From a virus: DNA of 64,000 nt. How positions within the stretch are numbered: position 1 is the first letter of the stretch; each line of letters opens with the position of its first letter. Shown one piece after another: positions 30,325 to 38,528 of this stretch. The position numbers and the translations under genes are program-made. Under the pieces are notes generated by a model. It worked only from the letters and a program-made list of their open reading frames with translations. It searched no databases and was not told the origin of the DNA. The stretch covers positions 62,001-126,000 of IMG/VR virus record IMGVR_UViG_3300035180_002714. One strand, written 5' to 3'.

Positions 30325-30612
30325 ATGCCGGCCGAATGCGTCGCGCGTGCGACCATCCGGTATCACAAGTTCGAGACCTCCACGCGGCAGGTCTCGATGC
30401 GCAACACCGGAACGAACACGTTGTGGATCAGCTTCGATCGACAGGCGTGGTTCGATGTGGCCGCAGGCACGTCTTGGGACGACCGCGTGACGGTGGCGGG
30501 GTTCTGGTATTGCACACAGCTTGGGATGACCGCGTTCGTCGTCAACGGGCTCTCGTTGAACCTGCTCGAGCCCAAGACACCTTCACCTACCGACGAAGAG
30601 TTGGGAGGCTGA
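30325..30612 (+). CDS. Conserved small structural protein (95 aa)
   Basis: KFETSTRQVSMRNTGTNTLW followed by ISFDRQAWFDVAAGTSWDDR matches a type of small virion-associated beta protein in phages. Start is uncertain: ATG 30325 or GTG 30292. Stop lies one base before the next gene. Confidence 0.7.
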   Translation: MPAECVARATIRYHKFETSTRQVSMRNTGTNTLWISFDRQAWFDVAAGTSWDDRVTVAGFWYCTQLGMTAFVVNGLSLNLLEPKTPSPTDEELGG

Positions 30613-30613
30613 C

Positions 30614-31075
30614 GTGCCGTTCACGCACTACCCCAAGAACTCCTTCAACCTGATCTTCGCGTGGGTGCAGCCTCCGCCGCCCGATCAGACGCCCTTTTTT
30701 GGACAGCCTCGGTTCTCGACGCTGAACCGTTTCGAGAAGCCGCTTGAGCCCGGCACCGTCGTTTCAGCGTTTCACGATGCTCAGCCGTTCACACGGTTCT
30801 ACGGCTCGGTCGCGTCGGATCAACCGCTCGAGATGACGCTGTCGTTCTCGAACGAAGAGACCGACGCGCAGGGTTTCTACGTCACCGACGACAACATCTC
30901 GAGCTTGAACTTCGACGCGGAGGCCCTCAAGCAGATGTACGAACCGGCCAAGCAGGGTCCCACCGGCAAGTACTTCTGCACCATCTTCGGGCGCTACTTT
31001 CGTGTCCAAGTGAAGAACGTCGGTTCGGAGCCCACCGAATTCTTGCGTGTCTTCGTGCGCGGGTCTGTGTTCTAG
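30614..31075 (+). CDS. Structural protein (153 aa)
   Basis: Strand-rich sequence with FYGSVASDQPLEMTLSFSNE and RYFRVQVKNVGSEPTEFLRV, as in phage beta-sandwich head or fibre-tip proteins. GTG start with GGAGG upstream. No closer identification. Confidence 0.7.
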   Translation: MPFTHYPKNSFNLIFAWVQPPPPDQTPFFGQPRFSTLNRFEKPLEPGTVVSAFHDAQPFTRFYGSVASDQPLEMTLSFSNEETDAQGFYVTDDNISSLNFDAEALKQMYEPAKQGPTGKYFCTIFGRYFRVQVKNVGSEPTEFLRVFVRGSVF

Positions 31076-31089
31076 TTTATCTAGTAAAC

Positions 31090-31314
31090 ATGGCCAAGCA
31101 TTCGATCCGGTCCCCTGTCGGGGGCAGCGTGTGGACACACTCGGTGGGCGTAGGTCAGCGTGTTGTCGCGGGCACCACGTTGCTCATCTGCGAGGTCATG
31201 AAGACGGAGTTTCCAGTGGAGACTCCTGTCGATGGCGAGGTTACGTGGCTGGCCGCGTGTGGGCAGACGCTCGAGGCGGACGACCTCGTGGCGATCGTCG
31301 ACGACAAGCCTTAG
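31090..31314 (+). CDS. Stand-alone biotinyl/lipoyl-attachment domain (74 aa)
   Basis: The whole protein is one biotinyl-type barrel: SPVGGSVWTHSVGVGQRVVA, then CEVMKTEFPVETPVDGEV with the acceptor Lys inside E-V-M-K-T (classic E-A-M-K-M), then ACGQTLEADDLVAIV. It has no carboxylase partner nearby. It could be biotinylated by host BirA and act as a decoy, a virion label or a carrier. TATCTA lies six bases before the ATG, again the leaderless geometry. Confidence 0.85.
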   Translation: MAKHSIRSPVGGSVWTHSVGVGQRVVAGTTLLICEVMKTEFPVETPVDGEVTWLAACGQTLEADDLVAIVDDKP

Positions 31315-33611
31315 TCGTTATCGTCGAGGTGCCGTTTGAGTGCGGTTATGCCCAGCGGCATTGCAGCAGGAAGTGCATACGTTCCAAACGGAAATGCCAA
31401 CGATAGGGCTTGTCCCAAACCGCGCACGCCGTGTTCACTGATTAGGTGCTTTGACGCACGTAGACTCGCTAGGCCCTCGTCTAGAAGCCTCGGCGATGAC
31501 ACAGCGAGATGTGCAAGCGCAGGAGCATAGCTTGGGTGTTTTGCCATAATGCCATACCCAGTTGCACCCATGCCTGTGTAAGGGAGAACGTTGTCCAATG
31601 GAACTGTCGACGGTCTCCACTTGGTCAACGGGGATTCGTAGTTCGAAACGTGCCCCAACTCATGCGCAACAGCCGCATCTGAACTTGTTGGTTTTAGGTT
31701 AAGAAGGCGCTTTCCAGCACCCTCATCCAGATGCGGCCCAACATACACGTTCAGATCGTTTTCAGCGTCTGCTGGCAGCATTCTCTTTGCAAATGTCTGA
31801 ACTGTGTTTTCTAGATTTTTTGGCGTGCGTTCTTTGGTAACGAGCGCATCAGTGGCGCGATGCATCAGTCCCTTCAATAGGTGCCCACCCACTGCAGCAC
31901 CTCCTGCGATCGCGGTATGACGCGCCTCCCGTTCATCGCTTCGTCGGCTTGCTTGTTTTCCAAGCATCCCCGCGATCGACGCGCCCAATGGTCCCGTCGA
32001 TCCCAGCGCAGACGTTTCCGCGCCCGAGAACGGGTTCTTTATGTACGGCGTCCAGCCCGCGCCATGTTCTTCGCGCTTGCCGCTGTGCAGCGAGAGCAGC
32101 TTCTGGTGCCGTGTGAGGCCCGTGGCGTCGATGCCCTGCTGGGCCAGTCGCTGCTCGAGCTGGTTGCCCCAGCCCTCTTGCGGACGAACCTTCATGATGA
32201 TGCCGCCGCCCAGATCGATCGGCTCTCCACCGAGCGTCTCGAACGCCTTGCGACCGACGTCGATCGACTTGTCGTAGTCGAGGAGGTCTGCGGTCCGTGC
32301 CCCACGTCCCCGCTTGAGCACCTGCTGCTTGATGGTGTTCGGATCCTTGTGGATGTGAAGCGCGACGTCGAACATCTCCGGGTCGTAGCTGCGCAAGAGT
32401 TGCTGGTGCTCGAGGACTTCGCCCGCATGCGGGGTGTACGGCATCTTCTCGATGTCTCCACCGCCCATCAACTGGTGGAGACGCAGGTGCGGACGCCAGT
32501 CGAGTCCGTGGTGCTGCAACCCCATCTGCTGCGCCAACGCCTTCGACAAGACGGTCTTGCCTGCCCCCGACGGTGCGTCGACCGCGAAACGCATAGCCTT
32601 GGGGTCGATGCCACGTTCCGCGAGCGCTTGTGCAGCGCGTGCTGCAGTGCCCTGCAGCTCTTCGGGGATCGCCTGTGCGACGTCCTTTTGATGAATGTCG
32701 CCTTGCCCGTGTAGACGATCTGCGATGTCCGCTTTGATGCCGGGCTTGTTGAGCAACATGCTTCCGCCCACGGCAAGCGGAAGCCCGATGCTTGTCATGA
32801 GAGACGCAGGGTTTGCGATCTTGAATCGAGCGGCGCCTGCCTTGAGGACTTGCGTCGCCATGTTCGGCGCTGGCCGCTTGGTCAACACGGCGGTCGAGGC
32901 GCCGCCTGGCGCCGCCATCGCGGGCGCGTGCTCGGCGCGCATGTCTCGCAGGAGCTGCGTTGTCGAAGGTGACCCCGCAGGACGTGTCGTCGTGATCGGA
33001 CTCGTGGTTGCCTGAGGCTTCCAGCCGCTCATCGAGCCCACCTGCGTCTGCGCGTGCGTCTGTTGTTGTTGTTGTGCGGGTTGAACCGCAGCGCCCCCGG
33101 CGGGCGGCATCCAGTTGCGCGGCTTGTCTGGGTTCTCGTGCTGCCACTGGTCGAGGTGTTGCAGCGGGTTCGGACCTTGTGGGCGCGCGTTCAAACGTGC
33201 GCGCCCGACTTCCGTGCCACCACTCGCCTCGGTTGGTTTGCCGAACGCCTGTTCGATTCGTTGGTGTGACGTCGTTTCTGGCGGGCGCGCGTTGTGTGAG
33301 AGCCCGCGCGCCTCGAGCATCTTGTTCGCGGCACCGTACGCGCTCACGGGAGCCTGGTGCTCCTCGCCCTGCCACGGCAGATCATGTGCGAGCCCGGACA
33401 TCGCACGGCTCTGCTGCGTCGGCACAAGCGCACCACGCTGTCGTGCGTACGACGAGAGGTCTGTGTCGAAGCGCGCTTGGGGCTGCGCCGCAGTCGCGGC
33501 GAACGTCGATGGGTTGACGTTCTCGGCACCGTGTGTGCGCACGGCGCGGTTCTGCAGCGCACGCGCGTACGTGCTGCCAAGGATCGCGAACTTGACCCAG
33601 CCGGAACCCAC
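31311..33611 (-). CDS. Multidomain virion protein: P-loop kinase-like plus HELGH metallopeptidase (766 aa)
   Basis: Residues 1-260 are disordered and Gln/Pro-rich. Residues about 340-480 hold a P-loop NTPase/kinase-like domain (Walker A APSGAGKT at 346-353). Residues about 590-720 hold a zinc metallopeptidase signature, VAHELGHVSN at 648-657. The last segment is hydrophobic. Base composition drops in GC in the part coding the peptidase (about 31311-31960), suggesting separate acquisition. By position in the virion module it is probably packaged or injected. GTG start three bases after the upstream stop; 3' end meets the biotinyl gene. Confidence 0.75.
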   Translation of the reverse strand: MGSGWVKFAILGSTYARALQNRAVRTHGAENVNPSTFAATAAQPQARFDTDLSSYARQRGALVPTQQSRAMSGLAHDLPWQGEEHQAPVSAYGAANKMLEARGLSHNARPPETTSHQRIEQAFGKPTEASGGTEVGRARLNARPQGPNPLQHLDQWQHENPDKPRNWMPPAGGAAVQPAQQQQQTHAQTQVGSMSGWKPQATTSPITTTRPAGSPSTTQLLRDMRAEHAPAMAAPGGASTAVLTKRPAPNMATQVLKAGAARFKIANPASLMTSIGLPLAVGGSMLLNKPGIKADIADRLHGQGDIHQKDVAQAIPEELQGTAARAAQALAERGIDPKAMRFAVDAPSGAGKTVLSKALAQQMGLQHHGLDWRPHLRLHQLMGGGDIEKMPYTPHAGEVLEHQQLLRSYDPEMFDVALHIHKDPNTIKQQVLKRGRGARTADLLDYDKSIDVGRKAFETLGGEPIDLGGGIIMKVRPQEGWGNQLEQRLAQQGIDATGLTRHQKLLSLHSGKREEHGAGWTPYIKNPFSGAETSALGSTGPLGASIAGMLGKQASRRSDEREARHTAIAGGAAVGGHLLKGLMHRATDALVTKERTPKNLENTVQTFAKRMLPADAENDLNVYVGPHLDEGAGKRLLNLKPTSSDAAVAHELGHVSNYESPLTKWRPSTVPLDNVLPYTGMGATGYGIMAKHPSYAPALAHLAVSSPRLLDEGLASLRASKHLISEHGVRGLGQALSLAFPFGTYALPAAMPLGITALKRHLDDND

Positions 33612-33614
33612 AGG

Positions 33615-33929
33615 TCACCCGCCCAAGGCGCCCATCGAGGGCGGTGGCTGCATGGCGGGATCTCCTGCGAGCGCGGGCGGTGTTCCAACCGTGGACCCGA
33701 GACCCGGGGGCGTCGGCGGCGACGTCGACATGTCGAGCGGGACGGTGCCGTCGAGCGCAGGTAGCGTGCCCCCTGGCACGTGAGACATCGGAGGCATGCC
33801 CGCTTCGGGTGGAACGTCCTTGCCGTGCTCGACGCTCGCGACGAACTGATCGACCTGCGTCGGTGGCCCGAGTGCGAACTTCTTGAACGCGTCGCGCCGA
33901 CCCTTCGTGTACGCCTGCTTGAGTGTCAT
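33615..33929 (-). CDS. Small virion protein with N-terminal AYxxG motif (104 aa)
   Basis: Opens MTLKQAYTKGRRDAFKKFAL, the N-terminal motif shared by at least six other proteins here. The rest is Pro/Gly-rich and probably disordered. ATG overlaps the previous stop by one base. Confidence 0.75.
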   Translation of the reverse strand: MTLKQAYTKGRRDAFKKFALGPPTQVDQFVASVEHGKDVPPEAGMPPMSHVPGGTLPALDGTVPLDMSTSPPTPPGLGSTVGTPPALAGDPAMQPPPSMGALGG

Positions 33930-34402
33930 CAGTAAGCCCCCTGCAACGGTGCGTACACGAGCGACCGCTTGTCGCGGTCTTCTTGGTTCTGTTGATGGAG
34001 GCCGTAGGCAAGCGCGCCGCCTGCTCCGAGTGCAGCAAGCCCGAGGCCGCGTTTCACCGGACGCATGAAGCGCTGCATCCCTGAGGGGCCTGCAGCAGGC
34101 GCAGGCGTCGGGACTGCGGGGCTCGGCTGTGCCATGTGCTGTGCTGCCATGTTGTGAACGTCCGCCATCAGCGGTTCGCGCATCTCCATCGCGTGCTGCT
34201 TATCGCGCGCGGCGAACTGCTGCACCGTGTCTGCATGGCCCGGCGGGCCTGACGGTGTGTAGGGTGCCGCTGTAGGTGCCGCATGAGGCGTTGCGAGGCC
34301 CTTGGCGGCAGGCATCGGACGTGCGAGCGGAACCGCTGCAACCTTCACGCCGAAGCGTGCAAGTGCGCCTTCACGGCCGCGTTGGAACGCCGTGCGCAGC
34401 AC
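33929..34402 (-). CDS. Virion protein with N-terminal AFxxG motif (157 aa)
   Basis: Begins (GTG) LRTAFQRGREGALARFGV, the recurrent motif. Middle part Ala/Pro-rich; a short hydrophobic Gly segment (GLGLAALGAGGALAYGL) near the C-terminus may enter a membrane. Confidence 0.75.
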   Translation of the reverse strand: MLRTAFQRGREGALARFGVKVAAVPLARPMPAAKGLATPHAAPTAAPYTPSGPPGHADTVQQFAARDKQHAMEMREPLMADVHNMAAQHMAQPSPAVPTPAPAAGPSGMQRFMRPVKRGLGLAALGAGGALAYGLHQQNQEDRDKRSLVYAPLQGAY

Positions 34403-34405
34403 GGG

Positions 34406-34771
34406 TCATCCCACCGCGATGAAGAGGACCGCGGCTGCGCCCGTGGTCGTGATCAACGCCGCGGTCGGGAACGCCTGCGCGGTGTTGATCCAGATGAAGT
34501 AGCCTCCTGGCGCGAGGGGCCACGCGTCGAGGCCGCCGTTGAACTTGATCGTGCAGCCACCGGCGGTGCACTTCACGATGAGGCCTTTGGCGCCCGCGAG
34601 CGCGAGCGTGCCGAAGTTGACGACGTCGTCGGTGACGGCGCCTGAGTAGGACCGCTGGAAGTCCACACGCGACGTGAAACCGAGCGCGACCGCCAGGTTG
34701 ATAGGTGCAGTGGCACCCCCGTCCTCGAGAGGGATCGCGGCCGCACCAGCGACGGTCAGGTTCTGCGCCAT
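34406..34771 (-). CDS. Small beta-rich virion protein (121 aa)
   Basis: AQNLTVAGAAAIPLEDGGAT ... IKFNGGLDAWPLAPGGYFIW looks like a head-decoration or fibre protein fold. Heads a unit with a leaderless promoter: TATAAT ends six bases before the ATG and no SD is present. Confidence 0.7.
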   Translation of the reverse strand: MAQNLTVAGAAAIPLEDGGATAPINLAVALGFTSRVDFQRSYSGAVTDDVVNFGTLALAGAKGLIVKCTAGGCTIKFNGGLDAWPLAPGGYFIWINTAQAFPTAALITTTGAAAVLFIAVG

Positions 34772-34776
34772 GGCCT

Positions 34777-34785
34777 AATTATAGG
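34777..34785 (-). promoter_or_regulatory. Late-type promoter CCTATAATT (leaderless)
   Basis: Minus strand: CCTATAATTAGGCC then ATG at 34771. Six bases separate the hexamer from the start codon. Confidence 0.8.
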
Positions 34786-34795
34786 CGGTTACGCG

Positions 34796-35581
34796 TCAGA
34801 TCTCTTCTTGGCGAAGCGTGTGCGCGTCCGAGGCGTATCCCTGCTCCCAGTACCCGTACGGCAGGTGGAAGCGCCCGTGGTCTCCCCAGCCCGTGCCCCA
34901 CGAGTTGGGACCCGAGAACAGCTGGGTTGCGTCGTCGTAGCTGTCGAACATCATGCAGTGGCCGCCGATGGACCCCTCGCCGTACTTCGGCAGCGGGATG
35001 ACGCCGGTGCGCGCGGTCTCCTCGCTGTCGAGCGAGTCGAAGCAGTCGAAGCCGAAGATGACGGGCCAGCCATCCGCGATGCTTTTTTTGATCGCGTGCA
35101 GGGTCATGCACGCGTAGAACTTGAGCGCCTGGTGATTGAGCGCCTCGGCAACGGCCGAGGCGTTGGGCTCGATCTCGAACTTCGAGACGTCATACGGCCA
35201 CGTCTGCTCGAGGCAGATGCCGAACCGGCGGTACGCACGGAACACGTCACGCACGTTGCAGCCGCTGTCCTCGGACGGCGGGTTGCCCTCGATGTTCACA
35301 CGTGTACGGTAGTAGCCGAACAGGCGCGAGAACATCGGGTCAGGCTTGCCCGTCGCGACCATGTACGCGAAGCCCATGGCCTCGGCGCCGGCGTTCTGCG
35401 TGCAGCTACCGAGCTGGCCCTGATCACGGATCGGCGGCTCTGCGCGCGTGCGTGTGGTCGCGTGTGGCGGTAGCGCCGCCATCAACGCAGGACTGTGCAC
35501 GAGCACGAGGTCGCGCGGATCGGACGGCTGACGCTTCCAGTTGAGCTTGCGGGTGACGCCGGCGATCTGGGTGGTGCTCAC
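34796..35581 (-). CDS. Papain-like cysteine protease (261 aa)
   Basis: Peptidase C1A signature is complete: IRDQGQLGSCTQNAGAEAM with the catalytic Cys (normally GSCWAF), GGHCMMFDSY with the catalytic His, and GPNSWGTGWGDHGRFHLPYG with the Asn. No signal peptide or long propeptide is seen; the first 55 residues may serve as one. Possible roles are virion maturation or attack on host proteins. GTG start overlaps the upstream lipoprotein stop. Confidence 0.88.
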   Translation of the reverse strand: MSTTQIAGVTRKLNWKRQPSDPRDLVLVHSPALMAALPPHATTRTRAEPPIRDQGQLGSCTQNAGAEAMGFAYMVATGKPDPMFSRLFGYYRTRVNIEGNPPSEDSGCNVRDVFRAYRRFGICLEQTWPYDVSKFEIEPNASAVAEALNHQALKFYACMTLHAIKKSIADGWPVIFGFDCFDSLDSEETARTGVIPLPKYGEGSIGGHCMMFDSYDDATQLFSGPNSWGTGWGDHGRFHLPYGYWEQGYASDAHTLRQEEI

Positions 35582-36027
35582 AGGTCCCCCTTGGCGGTGT
35601 GGATCTTCACCTTCGGGTCGAGCTTCCACAGGGTCGCGCGCGTGTGGTTCAGGCCGTCCTTGAGTGCAGCCACCGACGGCTTCACTTCACCCGGCGAGAG
35701 CTTCGGCGGCGACGCCATGTAGTTCTGGATGATGGTGCCGAGCACGCACGTGCCATACGCGGCGCCGAGCGAGCCGAGCATCTTCTCGACGTGTGCCCAG
35801 TCGACCGTACCGTCGGCGCCCGTTGCCTCGTCGATGAGCTGGCTGACCACAGGACCGAACTGCATGATCACGGCGGGCAGCTCGCCCTTGGTGCAGTCGA
35901 TGACGCTGTTGAGCGCGGTGCACGTTACCGAGTTCATGTTCTCGGGCTTCTTGCAGTCCTGGGCGGCACCGCAGCCAGAGGACGTCGCGATGAAGAACGT
36001 GAGAGCGATGACGAAGATTTTGTTCAT
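35578..36027 (-). CDS. Lipoprotein (149 aa)
   Basis: Signal MNKIFVIALTFFIATSSGC ends in an S-G-C lipobox. The mature part has Cys residues (DCKK, VTCTAL, IDCTKG, YGTCVLG) likely in disulfides. It sits next to a holin-like gene; an outer-membrane spanin-type or superinfection-exclusion role is possible but unproven. Confidence 0.75.
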   Translation of the reverse strand: MNKIFVIALTFFIATSSGCGAAQDCKKPENMNSVTCTALNSVIDCTKGELPAVIMQFGPVVSQLIDEATGADGTVDWAHVEKMLGSLGAAYGTCVLGTIIQNYMASPPKLSPGEVKPSVAALKDGLNHTRATLWKLDPKVKIHTAKGDL

Positions 36028-36038
36028 GACGGACTCCT

Positions 36039-36323
36039 TCAGACCGCGACTGTGGTTGCAGCGCCCGGAGCAGCCGGAGCGGCCGGAGCGGCCGGAGCGG
36101 CCGGAGCAGCGTTGTCGTTTGCTGCCGCGTTGATCTTGGCGGCTTCTTTGCCATGATCGGCGATTCCCTGACCCACGATGTAGGCGCCCGCGAGAGCGAT
36201 GATCTGGGTCAACATGTCGGGGTCGAGGTTGAGCCCCAGCTTGCTGGCGATCGCGACGATGATCGCAGCCAGTAGGACGAGGAACTTCTTCGACGCGAGC
36301 AGATCTTTGAGTGCAGTCACCAT
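36039..36323 (-). CDS. Holin-like membrane protein (94 aa)
   Basis: SKKFLVLLAAIIVAIASKLG followed by LDPDMLTQIIALAGAYIVGQ and GIADHGKEA resembles phage holins with two membrane segments. The C-terminus is an Ala-Pro repeat (APAAPAAPAAP). AAGGAG-like SD upstream is weak; the ATG overlaps the previous gene's stop. Confidence 0.7.
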   Translation of the reverse strand: MVTALKDLLASKKFLVLLAAIIVAIASKLGLNLDPDMLTQIIALAGAYIVGQGIADHGKEAAKINAAANDNAAPAAPAAPAAPAAPGAATTVAV

Positions 36324-36586
36324 CAGATATCTCCCTTGTTGCGTGGCACCGAGACCGAGCCCTTCTCGGCTGGACGGTCAGCGTGTGTGTGAACGTATCC
36401 TGCCTTGTTCTTCAGTGAGGTGCGCGACATAGGCACGATCGTCGTGCACGAGTGGCCACCCAGCAGCTCGTCCGCGCTGGTGACAGGTTCTCCGCACGAG
36501 GGGCATTTTGCCAAATCCTCGTCGGTCATGTGCATGTACTCGAAGCGATTCCCGCAGTCGCACGAGTACTCCCGGATTTTGGGCAC
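36323..36586 (-). CDS. FmdB-like zinc-ribbon protein (87 aa)
   Basis: Opens PKIREYSCDCGNRFEYMHM, then CPSCGEPV: a four-Cys zinc ribbon of the FmdB/regulatory type found in bacteria and phages. GTG start lies five bases after TATCAT and has no SD. Confidence 0.75.
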   Translation of the reverse strand: MPKIREYSCDCGNRFEYMHMTDEDLAKCPSCGEPVTSADELLGGHSCTTIVPMSRTSLKNKAGYVHTHADRPAEKGSVSVPRNKGDI

Positions 36587-36590
36587 GCGG

Positions 36591-36599
36591 AATGATAGG
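36591..36599 (-). promoter_or_regulatory. Late-type promoter CCTATCATT (leaderless)
   Basis: Minus strand CCTATCATTCCGC then GTG: five bases from the hexamer to the start codon. It lies in the 42-base gap before the 36629-38371 gene end. Confidence 0.7.
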
Positions 36600-36628
36600 C
36601 GTCGCTTACCCGATAAACAAGTCGGAGG

Positions 36629-38371
36629 TCAGCAGAGTTCCGAGGTGGGCGTGACGTTCGTGTCGCCCGCGTTCGGGTTTGCTGCGTCGAGCGTCGCCAC
36701 GGGCGTTCCATCTGCAGCAATTGCAGGCGTCGTCGGGACGACGGGTTTCCCGGTCGCGGGGTCGACGCTGGTAAGGTCAGTGCCCGACGGGAATGGCGTC
36801 ATGTTGGGCTGGAAGACGACCGTCTCCGCTTGGGTCACCAAGGTGTCGATCGAAGCGAGGAGGCCCAGTAACGGATTCGCGGCGGTTGCCGTCCCGAAGA
36901 TTGCATTGAAGAAGGTGATCACCTTGGCAAGGTCCGCGAGACGCGGAGCCCCTGCAACAAAGCACACGCCGCATACGTACTCACCATTGTCAAACGGTGG
37001 CCGCGTTTCGTCTGTCGTATCGCCCAAACGCTTGGCCAGCTCCGCAAGCAAGAACGCCGTTCCACCCTTTTCGCTCGACATCTGTGTGACGTAGAGGCTT
37101 GGGATAGGTGCTGACAACGCCGCCGACAGGCGCTTGATGTCGTTGATCAGTTCGGTAGACCTGGCAGCAAGCCGTGTGGCTGCACCTTGTGCCAGTTTGA
37201 CGGCATCGCCGATGCGTGAAGCCGAGTGTGCCGACGGTTTGAGTAAGACGTTCGCTTCTGCAAGGAAACGTTGTGCGGCATCGCTCAACGCGGGGAATGC
37301 GTCAATCGCGGCGTCTGTCGCCTTCCAGCTGGGAGAACTTCCCGTCTGTGGCGGCGTCGGAGCTTTGACCGCAATCTTGGACACGTTTGACAAGCGGTCG
37401 AAAGGAAGTGTGACGGTCTCACCATGCTCTTGAACGGAGCATTCCCATGCGATGAAGTAGTAGACGGGCACTGACCGATCGATGCCGTCGTCCGTGTCTA
37501 GATACGCGGTGTTCTTACCTGACCCGATTTTGACAACCTTGTTTTTCCCGGACGTTAGACCTTCGGACAGTGTCGCGGTAGTAAATAGGTCGAGGACCGT
37601 GCGTGCTTGTGCTGCTTTCGCGTCTGTCGTTCGAATCACCGCGTATCGATTGACGACGATTGATACGCCGGGGAAATAACGCAGCGTATTGACTGGGCTT
37701 GGGGCGTCCCAGTCGAGACGGACACCGATACCAGGCGCGGTCGAAGACCCGACTACCTTTGCAATCAGGTTCTGCGGGATAGGGATCGTGCGGGCGATGT
37801 AACTGTTGTCGCCCGAGGGGCGTGTCAGGATGTCGAGCGTCCTCGCTGCCGAAGCAATCGAGGAGAACCGCGGAGCCCCCACAAGCAGCACCGCCATGAC
37901 GACAGCGTCTTTCTTGTTGTCGTATTGCGGACGGTTGGGGTCCTGGGGGTTGTTCGTTGCCGTTGCAAACGCTTTGTAAAACCCTGCATTCCCGCCTGTA
38001 CGAACAATCATCTTTGTATAGGCGTCTGCTGCCGCCGTCGTCGGCGGTCCAAGCGCCGCGTTCAACCCTGCCTGAAGATCGCGCAGAGTCGGCGGCAACG
38101 CCGGTGGGGGTTGGTTTGGAACTGTCTTGACGATCGGAATCGCGAGCGTGTGGATACGTCCCGCTTTCAAGATGCCGGTCAAGGTATCAAGAATCGCGTT
38201 GACCACCAGAAGCACTGCATCCGGTCCAATACCTATTGAAGGCAATGGTGGAAGCCCCGTCAGGGGGTTGTCGATGCTCAACGCACCCGCGAGCACGTCA
38301 CCCATAGCGGTGATCGCAGTCACCATGTTGCTGGGTATCAGCTGGTTCGGGTTGACCGCGGTCCAGGTCAT
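36629..38371 (-). CDS. Baseplate/tail protein with internal duplication (580 aa)
   Basis: Two related segments occur: KKDAVVMAVLLVGAPRFSSI near residue 160 and GEYVCGVCFVAGAPRLADLA near 475, so the protein probably contains two copies of one domain. Remaining sequence is mixed alpha/beta. It precedes the spike gene in translation order. ATG overlaps the upstream stop. Composition is lower in GC than its neighbours. No family recognised. Confidence 0.7.
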   Translation of the reverse strand: MTWTAVNPNQLIPSNMVTAITAMGDVLAGALSIDNPLTGLPPLPSIGIGPDAVLLVVNAILDTLTGILKAGRIHTLAIPIVKTVPNQPPPALPPTLRDLQAGLNAALGPPTTAAADAYTKMIVRTGGNAGFYKAFATATNNPQDPNRPQYDNKKDAVVMAVLLVGAPRFSSIASAARTLDILTRPSGDNSYIARTIPIPQNLIAKVVGSSTAPGIGVRLDWDAPSPVNTLRYFPGVSIVVNRYAVIRTTDAKAAQARTVLDLFTTATLSEGLTSGKNKVVKIGSGKNTAYLDTDDGIDRSVPVYYFIAWECSVQEHGETVTLPFDRLSNVSKIAVKAPTPPQTGSSPSWKATDAAIDAFPALSDAAQRFLAEANVLLKPSAHSASRIGDAVKLAQGAATRLAARSTELINDIKRLSAALSAPIPSLYVTQMSSEKGGTAFLLAELAKRLGDTTDETRPPFDNGEYVCGVCFVAGAPRLADLAKVITFFNAIFGTATAANPLLGLLASIDTLVTQAETVVFQPNMTPFPSGTDLTSVDPATGKPVVPTTPAIAADGTPVATLDAANPNAGDTNVTPTSELC

Positions 38372-38526
38372 TTGGGCACGCTCTTGTTGAACATCGCCAA
38401 CACACGCTCTGCGTTCTGTCGACGCCTCTCTAGGTCGACGCGAACTGCACGTGCATACAACTCAGCCATCTTTGCCAAGATAGCGCCTAGCGCAGGCGTA
38501 CCACTCCACCGGAGGTCATCCACCAT
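38368..38526 (-). CDS. Small helical protein (52 aa)
   Basis: Short gene between the spike and baseplate genes. Product is one long helix (AELYARAVRVDLERRRQNAE). Stop overlaps the next ATG. Probably a small assembly factor. Confidence 0.65.
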   Translation of the reverse strand: MVDDLRWSGTPALGAILAKMAELYARAVRVDLERRRQNAERVLAMFNKSVPK

Positions 38527-38528
38527 AG

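Noticed and set aside
31311-33611. Prophage or host-chromosome segment with a separate kinase gene
   Set aside because: The frame is continuous and flanked by virion genes; no integrase, attachment site or host housekeeping gene is visible in the window.
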